Below are positions 34,578-45,165 of a stretch of 64,000 bases of DNA, one piece after another. The position numbers and the translations under genes are program-made. The notes under the pieces were generated by a model. It ran no database searches, had not been told where the DNA came from, and was given only the letters and a program-made list of their open reading frames with translations. Source of the stretch: Guillardia theta CCMP2712 (Eukaryota; Cryptophyceae; Pyrenomonadales; Geminigeraceae). Numbering within the stretch: position 1 is the stretch's first letter; each line of letters starts with the position of its first letter. Location of the stretch: positions 141,777 to 205,776 of the forward strand of contig NW_005434636.1 in assembly GCF_000315625.1 (NCBI RefSeq), given 5' to 3'.

Positions 34578-36020
34578 ATGAGTCTGACTGCTGCATGCAG
34601 GATGTCCCGGACAGTGAAAGAAGTTCTCTCAGTATCAAACCGATTAAACTTTGGAGATATTTGCCGTGAGGAGTATGCAGGCAGCAACACGATGGCCCTA
34701 TGGCTGCGAATGTTGCAGTTCCACTTCGAAGTGAACAACTTGAAGAGAGACGAGTATGTTCTTACTGCTTACAACCTGCTAGACATGCGAACTCAACAAG
34801 ATCTGTCGCTTCTAATCAGCTCCGATGAGCTCAAGAAGATGAGCTGGAAGGAATTCCAGCATCTGCTGATGATAATAAATTGCTCCGTCTACCGTCCTGA
34901 TTCCTCTGGGAACAAAGAGAAGCAGAGTGACAATGAGAGTGCCGTCTCGTACGTCCTTCGCTCCCAGGCGATGTATGTTGATGCTCAAGTCTCTAGTGTC
35001 ATGAGGGCCGTGGACTTCGACGAGGAGAAAATGATTCAAAGTTTCCTGGAAGGTCTCCGGGATAGCGCGATGAAGCAATCCCTCATGGACTGGAAGCAGA
35101 GCACCAACGCGAACTGGCAGGAGCTGATGAAGCAGGCGGTGAGTCTGATCAAGGGAAGCGTCGACCTCAACAAGCTGCAAGCATGTTTCTCATGCAGGAA
35201 CAGCGGCGGGCAGAGGAAGAACAACAACATGAGGAAGAAGATCGACGAGGCAGCTCTAGCTGGTGCTGGTGCTGAAGAACCAGCCAAATGCATCCTCTGC
35301 GGCGGGGAAGGACGTCACACCAAGAAGTGCCCTGTGCGGCAGGCGAACAGAGGAGCCGGGTCAGGAGCAGGACCAAGTGTGGGAGCAGCAGCAGGACTGC
35401 GAGCAGGACTGGGAGCAGGAGCAGGACCTGGGCAGAGAGCAGGAGCAAGGGCAGGTGAAGGAGGCAACGAGAGAGCACGGAGAGAAGGAAGGGACGGGAG
35501 GGACGCAAGGGGTGGGGGCGGCTCAGGGCCTCCTCCTGCTCCTCCAGGGTCAGCACAGGGAGCTCGACGGATGTTGACGTTCCTCCCGCTGAAGTTCAGG
35601 AACGATTCTCCCCTCCTCGTTCATGCGCTTGTGGCCTCAGCAGCGGCTCGTTGCCTCATCAAGAGGGAAGTGGTACAGCGGCTGCAGCTGCCAGTGCAGA
35701 GCTGCTTTCTGCGCATACTGCAACCTATGGGCGGTGAGATGGTCCTGACTGAGATGGTGAAGATGCCCGTCACCGTTGGAGAGTGGAGGAGCAAGGAGGA
35801 GAAGTTCTTCGTGATGGAGCACCTGCCCACCGAAGCGCTCCTCTCCTCATCATGGCTCTGGGCGAACAAGATTAGCATGTCCATGTCGTTGGACGGAACG
35901 GAGCTGACTGTTGGCGACGCTAATCCTCCCATAATCCTTCCTACTTCTCCGCCCGAGGATGTGACGATGCCCGAAGGAGCCTTCATCTCCCACTTCGAGG
36001 TGATCGAGGAAAGAAGTTGA
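34578..36020 (+). CDS. retroelement-derived Gag/zinc-knuckle/retropepsin-like gene, protease aspartate lost
   Basis: Single 480-residue frame from a true ATG. Residues about 35-200 resemble the retrotransposon Gag (capsid) domain: ALWLRMLQFHFEV, FQHLLMIINCSVY, IQSFLEGLRDSAMKQSLMDW. A zinc knuckle follows (CILCGGEGRHTKKCPVRQ), then a Gly/Ala/Arg-rich low-complexity segment of about 95 residues. The last 140 residues align in pattern with retropepsins: VHALVASAAARCLIKREVVQ corresponds to the active-site loop, and MPVTVGEWRSKEEKFFVMEH and LLSSSWLW to later strands. The catalytic Asp-Ser/Thr-Gly reads Ala-Ser-Ala, so it should be proteolytically dead. No reverse transcriptase, integrase or LTR was seen. 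An intact frame with a dead active site suggests a host gene made from a retroelement. An intron just before the stop (gttgag) could extend the C-terminus. Confidence 0.62.
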   Translation: MSLTAACRMSRTVKEVLSVSNRLNFGDICREEYAGSNTMALWLRMLQFHFEVNNLKRDEYVLTAYNLLDMRTQQDLSLLISSDELKKMSWKEFQHLLMIINCSVYRPDSSGNKEKQSDNESAVSYVLRSQAMYVDAQVSSVMRAVDFDEEKMIQSFLEGLRDSAMKQSLMDWKQSTNANWQELMKQAVSLIKGSVDLNKLQACFSCRNSGGQRKNNNMRKKIDEAALAGAGAEEPAKCILCGGEGRHTKKCPVRQANRGAGSGAGPSVGAAAGLRAGLGAGAGPGQRAGARAGEGGNERARREGRDGRDARGGGGSGPPPAPPGSAQGARRMLTFLPLKFRNDSPLLVHALVASAAARCLIKREVVQRLQLPVQSCFLRILQPMGGEMVLTEMVKMPVTVGEWRSKEEKFFVMEHLPTEALLSSSWLWANKISMSMSLDGTELTVGDANPPIILPTSPPEDVTMPEGAFISHFEVIEERS

Positions 36021-36738
36021 GAGCGATTCCCCTCCCGCCGCTGCTCCTCTCCTTGTGAAAGAGGTGGAGGGGGTGCTGGAGATGTTGAGGTCAGGTTATA
36101 TTGGTGTAAAGTCGAGCATGAAGGAGATTTGCATCAGAGTATTTGTGTTGATTCCCTTCTCCTTGCTCCTTTCTCTTCCTCTCTCCCCCATCTTCCTCCT
36201 CTGCTCTCCTCTCGTTGCCGTCGCTCGCTTCAGTTGCGGAACGGACCCCATCCGTCCCCTGGGCCCCGCTCCCCCTGCGAGACACCCGAGCGCTCTTTCC
36301 TCTTCCTCCTCACTTCCGCCACGTTTTTGTCTGGAGCAGCAATCGTTCCTGAGGCGACGGTCAATTGACGATAGTGAAAAGGGAGGGAGGTGGAGGAGGG
36401 AAGAGAAGGGGAGGACGAGAGAGAGGGAGGAGAAGGAGAGGAGAGGAGAGGAGAGGAGAGGAGAGGAGAGGAGAGGAGAGGAGAGGAGAGGAGAGGAGAG
36501 GAGAGGAGAGGAGAGGAGAGGAGAGGAGGACGAAAGGGCAGAAAGGAGGAAGAGAACAAGAGAGTACCGAGATCTTGAAGGCTCATGCTGATGTCTTCCA
36601 GGAATTGAGCATCGCCACAAAGGGGTCGCGTCTGAGAGAGGAGGATGAGTGACTGAGATGGCAGGGAAGAAAGTCGAATCTAGGAGGAATGAGGTGCAGG
36701 TGAGGACAAAGAAGAAGAAGATAACACGGAGCATGATG

Positions 36739-36772
<34 letters not shown>

Positions 36773-36800
36773 GGAGGAGGAGGAGGAGGAGGAGGAGAGG
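36021..36800. other. spacer with (GGAGA)n and (GAT/GAG)n repeats
   Basis: Lies between the converging Gag-like and DUF4336 genes. Contains a (GGAGA)n array at 36436-36527 and a (GAT)n-(GAG)n run at 36735-36798. Frames here are repeat artefacts. Confidence 0.6.
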
Positions 36801-37116
36801 TCATGAAGTTGAGACCTCGAGGTTCCCCGGGAAATCTCCTCCATCCTCGAGGAAGCCAAAGGCAGCGCGAAACTCGGCAGGGCCCGCCTGAGTGAAGCTG
36901 AGCTGCTGGCCAGCAGGAAGAGGCCGCAAACCTTGATCTCGGACCCGAGGTGGCAAGGGACGATCCTCTCGAAGTTCCACTGGGCCTGTCAAGCTAGTCA
37001 AAGCTGAGGTGTGCTGGATAGGAGCTGGAAGCGACCACTCTGTCGGCGAAGGCTAGGACCTGAAAGTATGAGTCCGTCAGCAAGGGGACGAGAGGAGGAG
37101 GAGCAGGAGGAGCAGG

Positions 37117-37152
<36 letters not shown>

Positions 37153-39391
37153 AGCAGGAGTGGGGGGGGGAAGAGGAAATTGTCACCTTAGCAGGTTCGC
37201 GGTCAAGAATCAATTTCTGCAAGACTGCAGGAACCTGAGGAGGAAGAGCTGTGAGAAAGAGTTGAAGGACATCGAGGGGGGAACGACTCTAATGATGTGT
37301 TGGTGATCATGGGTTTGAGGAGGAGGAGGAGGAGGAGGAGGAGGAGGAGGAGGAGGAGGAAGAGGAGGAGGAGGAGGAAGAGGAGGAGGAGGAGGAGGAT
37401 TACAAAGCATTTGTCCTTGAGTGCTTCGACAGACTCTCGCCAGTAAAACTTTCCCTGGCAGGAGCAGTCAGCGCGGAGTAGAAAGGACAGAAGAAGTGAA
37501 GAAGTTGAAAGAGCAAAGGATAGAAGAAGGGGATGGGGGAGAAAGAGAGTCAAACAAGAAGAGAAGGAAGAGGAAAAGGAAAGGAGAAAATTGGCGATTG
37601 GGCACGGGAAGACGGAGGAGGAAGACCTGGGGGTGGGGGCCGTCCTGCGGCCGCCAAGTGAAGGGAAACAGTCCATTCCAACCGAGTTCGTTCATTTGTC
37701 CCTGATACAAGTTAGATAGTTAAGCCCTCCCATCCCATCCTCTTCCTCTGCATCTTTCCTTCAACGCTCCTCGCTCCCGCAGCCTCCACTCCTTCCTTCA
37801 TCATGTCCACTTTCATCCATTCCTCATACACCCAACCCTCATCTCACCCTCTCCTCCTCTCCCCTTTCCTTGTCTCCTCCCTTGTCTTCCACCCGTGTCT
37901 CCCTCCCTTCTCTCCTCATCCTTCCTCTCCTCACCTTCTGAAGGTCTTTGAACGCCTGTCCCCAGGGAACAACTTCCACTCCTCCTGCCATGGCACATCA
38001 GACCTCCTCCTCCTCCCACAACATGAAGGCAACCAGGTTGGAAGAAGAGGGAGAAGAGCGCTATCCTCTCCCATCCTCTCTGTCGCACTTCCGGCGTGTC
38101 CTGCACCTTCCCAAAGGCTGGTCCAACCATCAGCGACAGGAGACGAACTCTCAAGCGCCTCAACCATCATCGCGAGCATGGAAGAGGAGCGCGCGGGGAT
38201 CGTCAAGGATGATATCGGGGATCTTGGAGGGGAAAGTCTGCACGACGTCGGTGACCAGGAGGGTCTTGGACTTCTACAACAAGCACGTCAAAATCACCAA
38301 CAGACCGCAAGGCCGCACGTCCGCTCCTCTTCCTGACCTTGTGGAAGAAGGCCACATCCTCAAACACGCCCGGAGCTTCTCCTCCACGAGACTTGAAGGG
38401 GCCAAGGACGACATGCTCTAGGTCGTCCTTCCATGGGACATCTCCGTCGCTGCTCAGCGGGAGCGGTTGAGGGTTGAGACCCCAGAACAGCTGGGTGTAC
38501 CTTCCCGAATGTGTCAACCAACGCCACGCTCCTCCTCTCCTCCTTCCCTTCCTCCCATCTCTGCCACCCTGATCCTTTTACTATCATCTCCTCTTCTCCT
38601 TCCTTCGTCCTTTCACTTCCTCCACAAATTTGCCCCTCTCCTCCTCCTCACCCCAACAATCCAACGTTCTCAAGCCCGAACGGGAAGGAGTACTGATCCG
38701 GCACAACCCACAGCTCCGCGGAAGGAAAGTGTCGCTTGAAAGGACCAGCAGCCGACTTGTGCTCCAGCGCCGTGGAACCCAGCACAACAAACCGAACATT
38801 GCCATGCTCCCCCTCTAGCTCTCTCACGAGCTTCAGACATTCTTCAGTCGGAGGTACAGGGTTGAAGACCAGCAGCCCTCCCTTCTGCAGCTTCACCACC
38901 GTCATCCTCAACGGCGTCCACACATAAAGAGCTCCGATAATCTGATCGAACGCCCACACCTCATCCTTCACAACTTCTGTCCTCACCGTCTTCTTCCTGC
39001 TGTAGGGAGCAAGGGGAAAAACCCACCACCTACCGTAAGCCAGTCCTCCCTCGTCCAGCAGCGAGGATGCAGAGGCTCGCTCCGCTGGCTGCAGAGCAGC
39101 AGCAGCAGCAAGTGGCAGGGTTGCAAGAACAGATTTTCTGGTGAAGAGCGGGGTTTTGGTTTGATGTTGATGGCTGCTAGATAGGCGAAGGTCCGAAATT
39201 TCCTTTTCCTCGCCCGATGATTTGAGCGACAGCACGCTCGGAGGGACGGAGCGTGTCCTGGCGTTAGCTCCCATTGAAATCCTGCCTGAGAGTTTTCCGC
39301 ATCCTGCAGGCATACTGATGAATTGATATGCGCGCAAGGAGGACACCAAAGTAAGAAACAAGATCGCTTTGAGTTGCGGTGCGGCAACCAT
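36801..39391 (-). CDS. plastid-targeted DUF4336 protein
   Basis: DUF4336 proteins are metallo-beta-lactamase-like proteins of unknown function found in plastids of algae and plants. The ATG at 39389-39391 opens a signal peptide (MVAAPQLKAILFLTLVSSLR) followed by AYQF, a transit-like stretch, then RKSVLATLPLAAAAALQPAE with ASA, like a thylakoid transfer domain. The mature part has WAFDQIIGALYVWTPLRMTV, GGLLVFNPVPPTEECLKLV and HFPSAELWVVPDQYSFPF. Exons 39391-38652, 38500-38338, 38273-38165 and 38117 onward join in phase and give VPWKDDLEHVVLGPF, GVFEDVAFFHK, KSKTLLVTDVVQTFPSK, RGWERIALFSLFFQP, then VEVVPWGQAFKDLQK, VPAVLQKLILDREPAK, VLAFADRV, QWNFERIVPCHLGSEIK and EFRAAFGFLEDGG before the stop at 36801. 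The introns contain large (GGA)n and (GGAGCA)n repeats. Confidence 0.85.
37085..37400. repeat. (GGAGCA)n and (GGA)n tracts inside DUF4336 introns
   Basis: 37093-37158 holds GGAGCA/GGA units and 37318-37400 holds (GGA)n; both lie between short coding exons of the DUF4336 gene. Confidence 0.85.
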
Positions 39392-40342
39392 GGTTCTGTA
39401 GATACTTCGCAAATGCGAATTCAAGGGTTCACGATTCTCTCGATGGGGTCTTTCAGCTTCTTCTGCAACAGGAAGAAGATCAGTTTCATATGTCAAGAAA
39501 GTTCATAGAGTCTGCTGTTCAAACATCCTCAGTTTTAAAGGTCGGGTTAACTCACTTCCATCGCTCCTACTTGTCTTGCTGTTTTCGAATCCTTAGAACT
39601 CTCGGGACTGTCAAGAGCTAATTTTCCTTGTACGCATCTACAAGTGTGTTTCTTCTCCTGCTTCCTTACGTTTCAATGTCTCCAACTTTGTGATCTCTTC
39701 AACCGACATGATCTCAGCACTCTGTTCCTCGTTCTCTCTGCTTGTGATCGTCTCTTGTCCTCTCCTCTCGGTGGTGACTACTGCTGACCCCCTCCCTTTT
39801 ATATACACGATCTGATCCCTACCCCCACCCTGGTTCCACGAGGTCTTTGTCCACCCCACCTCAAACACAAAAATGACTACCCTACCTTCTATATCAAAAG
39901 GACGACGAAAGTACCCCTTCTATTTACAAGATACCCCTACCATGTCGATACGCCTGCTCACATACCCACCCCAGAAGAGCTGCTGACTGATGACAAGCAG
40001 GAAAGGAAAGCTTTCGAAGCACAGGGAGCAGGAAGGGAATATAAGGATAGGAAGAGATGAAGGGCGGAGGGAGGGAGGGAGGGTGAAGGGAACTTGAGGG
40101 ATCTGGAAGGGAAAGGGATGACAATGAAGGGGCGGGGAATGCGATCAGGTCAAGGAGGCAGGAGAGGCCCATGGATGGATCCTCGCCTTTTGCTGTATTT
40201 GCAAGTTAATGAGCAAGATGCAGAATTCGTAAGATGGAGTTGCTCATGAAGCGCACACCGAGACTGTCATGTCGATTGTGAACACATCCCCACACTCGTA
40301 CACAGCCACGACTCCATTTCCTAGCTGCCTCACTGTTGTCTT
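39392..40342. other. intergenic; C-rich element at 39780-39970
   Basis: No gene recognised. From 39780 to 39970 the plus strand carries CCTACCCCCACCC, CCACCCCACC and TACCCACCCC words like the C-rich arm of the mirror elements at 19.8 and 44.1 kb. A G-rich partner arm is not obvious here, so this may be a half element. Confidence 0.5.
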
Positions 40343-41473
40343 TCATTCGACCTTGGATCCATGTGTCAAGATTGAACTCAACCTGTTCGACGAAAGCTCC
40401 TGAATCTCCTGGAAAGAGAACCCGCTCGCCTTAAAAATGGAGAACTGCTCGTCAAGTTGCTCGCAAGCTTCGCTGCCCAGCTCGTCCATCACCTGCTTCA
40501 AGAAGGACGCAGTCCTGATCCTGTGGTACATCGCAAGGCAAGCATCCTCGTCCGTGGGCCAGTCGTGGGTCTCGTGGAGCTGGCTCAGGTACATGGGGCA
40601 TCTCTCTCCCAGCCTGTTGGGCCAGCCAACGTTGTGCGCCCAGATGCCATGGCTGGTGCTGCTCTTGTTGAGGTCCTGCTCTCTCTTGCCGCAGAAGTAG
40701 CACCAGAACTCGTTGCAGTTGAGGCAGCGCATGTGCGTGCAGTTGTCGTCCTTCATGCCGGAGATGCCGCAGGACGGGCAGGGCACGTTGAGCCCCATCT
40801 CCAGCGCCCTCTCCACCTTGTGCTTCTGAACACTCATCTGAGCACACGCGTAGTGCTTTTCGATCTCTCCCAGCTTCCTTGCTGACTGCCGACGATGCTG
40901 GTAGTTCGCATCCAGCTGGGGGACTTCCAGCTTGCAGGTGGTGCAGGAAGCCTTCATGCAGTTCACGGCCTGGCAGCGCATGAACATGGCTCCATCCGAC
41001 ATGGCGCGAATCTCGAAGTACGGGCAGAAGGGGCAGCGAAACAGCTTCTCATCCTCGGTCGTCAGGGTGGTTGCGAAAACGTAGACGAGCATCAGGTTCT
41101 CGAACCTCTCGAGCTGAGAAGGGTTGAGGCACCTCTCGATTGTCTGCAAGTGGGTAAGGTCAGGACGCGCTGAGGGAGCGACATGTGGAGAAACCTTCAC
41201 GTTCAGCTCCAGAGAGCAGATGGGGCACTTGGGAGGGAGGTTGTACTCTGGGTTCTCGAGGATGTTGTTGATGTAAGTTCCGCTGCAGGACTGACAGATG
41301 GCATGGCTCTGCATGCAGACGATGGCCTTTCCGTCTCTCGGCACAACCTCCGCACAGCCCATGCACTCACCGAGAGTTTCTTTCTTGGATGTTGCATTTG
41401 CCGCCCTGCCGCAAACAGAAGATTTCACTTCAAACACCTTGTGCACAGCTATAACATCTTCATGCTCCAACAT
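40343..41473 (-). CDS. RBR-type (RING-IBR-RING) E3 ubiquitin ligase
   Basis: Intronless frame of 376 residues with a true ATG. RING1 lies around residues 37-86 (CMGCAEVV, HAICQSCSGTYI, CPICSLEL). The in-between-RING domain is around 145-190 (RCPFCPYFEIRAMSDGAMFM, CMKASCTTC). RING2 is around 230-265 (CPSCGISGMKDDNCTHMRC, FWCYFCG). The Cys in DNCTHM sits where RBR ligases form the ubiquitin thioester, so catalysis by the RING-HECT hybrid mechanism is expected. The C-terminal 110 residues (WAHNVGWPNRLGERCPMYL and on) are not a domain I know. Cytosolic by default. The substrate is unknown. Confidence 0.88.
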   Translation of the reverse strand: MLEHEDVIAVHKVFEVKSSVCGRAANATSKKETLGECMGCAEVVPRDGKAIVCMQSHAICQSCSGTYINNILENPEYNLPPKCPICSLELNVKVSPHVAPSARPDLTHLQTIERCLNPSQLERFENLMLVYVFATTLTTEDEKLFRCPFCPYFEIRAMSDGAMFMRCQAVNCMKASCTTCKLEVPQLDANYQHRRQSARKLGEIEKHYACAQMSVQKHKVERALEMGLNVPCPSCGISGMKDDNCTHMRCLNCNEFWCYFCGKREQDLNKSSTSHGIWAHNVGWPNRLGERCPMYLSQLHETHDWPTDEDACLAMYHRIRTASFLKQVMDELGSEACEQLDEQFSIFKASGFSFQEIQELSSNRLSSILTHGSKVE

Positions 41474-41789
41474 TCAAGGTTGTACACAACAGCAGGTATC
41501 GCTCGAGTCAACACATTCAATCTGCCTTTGTTTCACCTGGTGTTTTCGTTTGAGTTTGCTTTCGATGGTCGTGAAGGAGTGGAGGTGTTTGAAGGATTTT
41601 GAGACATGCTGATTAATCAATGTTTCAGGCGAAGCTAATAAAGAAAATTGAAGGAGAGTGACGTCGGGAAGGAAGAGACAGGTGCGTGTGTAATTCAAGA
41701 TGTGACGAGAAGGGTTGAACCAAGTGCAATGAGAAAATGCAGCAAAGGACTTCTAAGAGCGGGAAGGATATGCAACTGTAGAGGCAGAG

Positions 41790-41885
41790 GATCAGGAGGA
41801 GCAGGAGGAGCAGGAGGAGCAGGAGGAGCAGGAGGAGCAGGAGGAGCAGGAGGAGCAGGAGGAGCAGGAGGAGCAGGAGGAGCAG
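41790..41885. repeat. (GGAGCAGGA)n 9-bp array
   Basis: About 10 units, encoding Gly-Gly-Ala or similar in any frame. No gene assigned. Confidence 0.9.
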
Positions 41886-42079
41886 GGGCGATGGGGAGGG
41901 GAGGGTGGAACAGGTGCAGTGCGATCAGCCTCGGACTAGAGCAGCGATTCCCCCTTAGCTAGGAAGCAAGAAGGGTCTAGTACCGGTCCCAGAAAGAGCA
42001 AAGGATGAAGGCTGATTGGTAGGTAGGGTACTTAGTTGAGAATCGGGGCGCCCGGTGACAGTATATTTTAAGTTTTTCC

Positions 42080-42330
42080 GAGTTCCGAAGTTCAACAGTT
42101 GGCCCGGGCCCGGACCCTGTAGTGCCGCTGAAGGTGTGTGTGTGAGTCAGTAGGACCTCGCCGCAAGCCACTGGGCCATGCCGATTGACTCGGCGGGCCA
42201 TTCGAGTCAGTGATACCGCAAGCCTGCTGAGTGCCGGTAGCATCATCGGATCACAGCCATTGTCCATACCGCACTGAAGCCGCCAGGGTCACGGCCCGGC
42301 ATTGCCAGACCGAGCCTGCATGGCCATGTT
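42080..42330. repeat. GC-rich island with GGCCCGGG words
   Basis: Begins after TTCCGAGTTCCGAAGTTCAA and includes GGCCCGGGCCCGGACC and CGGCCCGGCATTGCC. Composition resembles the island at 20.76-21.37 kb. It abuts the 3' end of the Rab gene. Confidence 0.5.
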
Positions 42331-42380
42331 GCGCTGACTATATTCGTCTGTGACTTGCGGCTGGACGGCCGCCCTTGCCC

Positions 42381-43629
<1,249 letters not shown>

Positions 43630-44119
43630 TTTCGCGTATAAGCTATTCTCCTTCAATGAGCCTGCAGTATGTTAGTTTCAGATAGACCCTGTCAGAGCAT
43701 TGCAAAACTCCAGAATCCCCAAAATTCTTGTCTGAGATCCATTAAATTTTCACTATGCAACTTTTGGCAGATGCTTCTTGTCACCCTCTCACCTTCCCTG
43801 AATACAATCATTCATCTCAAACATCTCTTGTTCTTCACTTTTAACATTTATCTTCCCTTATGCTTCTTCCTTCTCGAATGTTTTTCTAGTTTTTCATATT
43901 TGCTCTCCGCTGACCTGAAACAATTTCGTATCGTTGCATTCTCTGCCCCTTCTTGAAGTGATCTCCAAGCATTGCCACCTAGTTTCTCGCATCTTCTCAC
44001 TCGTTCTCTTCACCATCTTGTACTCTGCGCATCTTCCTTGTCTTCTCCTCCCCTGCATCTGCGCTACTCCTGATTCCCTCCATCCTCTCCTGCCATCGCA
44101 CCGCTTTGATTCGTTTTAG
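43630..44119. other. T/C-rich intergenic DNA
   Basis: Upstream of the Rab gene. Low-complexity pyrimidine-rich DNA with no gene seen. Confidence 0.4.
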
Positions 44120-44835
44120 AGGACCCCCCCACCCCTCATTCCTCACCCCTCACCTCGAGCTAGGCCCTATACCACCCTACCACCCCACCCTGTTGATTAT
44201 CCACCCTTGTAAATTCGATTGAACCACGGGTGCAAGGCCTACCCAAGGGTACCCCCTTGAGTGAGCAGAACTATTATGATCACCCCACCCACTGTGGACA
44301 CAAAACTTGACCCACCCACACTCTGCACCCTACCCCCCTATGTGGAGACTACTACTATCACATCGATACCGATATCACCCCTTCTTCGTCCTTCCTTTAC
44401 CACCCCCCTTTGATCACCCCACCCCATGCTGCAACCAGATCTATACCCCTTCCCCAATGTGGTCCACATCCCCACTTCGACCCACTGCACTAGCGCCCTC
44501 ACAAGTCCGGGCCGGCCACCGGGCAATGCAATCGCTGAAGGGTTATGAGCCTCCCGGGGTATCACCCCACCCTGGTCGAGCCCCTTTGACCATTCCCCAA
44601 TCACCCTTGTGATTCCCATGATCTTCGTGGGAAATGAACCGGTAGGATTTGACAATGGGGTGGTCAAAGGAAATTGGGGTAGTAAGTGTTAGGGGTAGTA
44701 GCTTATAGCAGGAAGGGGTCTTCTTACCCGAAAGCCACTAGAAAAGGGTAGGTGGGTGTTGCTTTAGCCGAGTGGGGTGGGGTAGGGTGGGGGACGACAT
44801 GGCGGTTATTCTGTGTAGCTGCAGAGGGGTAGCAT
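44120..44835. repeat. mirror element, second copy: CCACCC arm, then GGGTGGG arm
   Basis: 44120-44600 carries words such as CCACCCTACC, CACCCCACCC and GGGTACCCCCTTGAG on the plus strand. 44640-44835 switches to GGGGTAGTA, GGGTAGGTGGGTG and GGGGTGGGGTAGGGTGGGGG. Same order, similar size and same word set as 19790-20660. No coding content recognised. Confidence 0.6.
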
Positions 44836-45165
44836 GGCGAGGAATGGACGCAAGAGAAGGGAGAAAGCGCCGCCATGTGAAATAGTTACGAGAACAAAGG
44901 AAACTATGAAGAATGGAAGAGGATTTCCATGGAAGAGGAGAAAGGGAAGGGAAAAGAAGTGTGATCCTGCGATGGCTCTGACGAATGCGTTGCTTCAGGA
45001 TCCCTGGCAACTCAACACTCAAAAAGATTTTGAGTCTGCAGCGTTTTCAAAGTTTGGATTGACCAGTTGTTTGTGTTTGAGGGATGAGATTCATTCTGCT
45101 GCTTGAGAACGACTGAGGATTTACCTACTTGCCCTCAAGAACTGATTTCAACCAGTCTCCGATCA

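Noticed and set aside
34578-36020. A complete LTR retrotransposon
   Set aside because: No reverse transcriptase, RNase H, integrase or flanking direct repeats are visible on either side, and the protease aspartate is missing.
36813-37010. Plus-strand frame reading EISSILEEAKGSAKLGRARL and on to a stop
   Set aside because: It looked coding, but the opposite strand holds the conserved last exons of DUF4336 (QWNFERIVPCHL, EFRAAFGFLEDGG) with matching splice sites. The plus-strand frame is a shadow.
40452-40885. Frames overlapping the RBR gene on both strands
   Set aside because: Shadows of the zinc-finger coding sequence, which explains the region fully.
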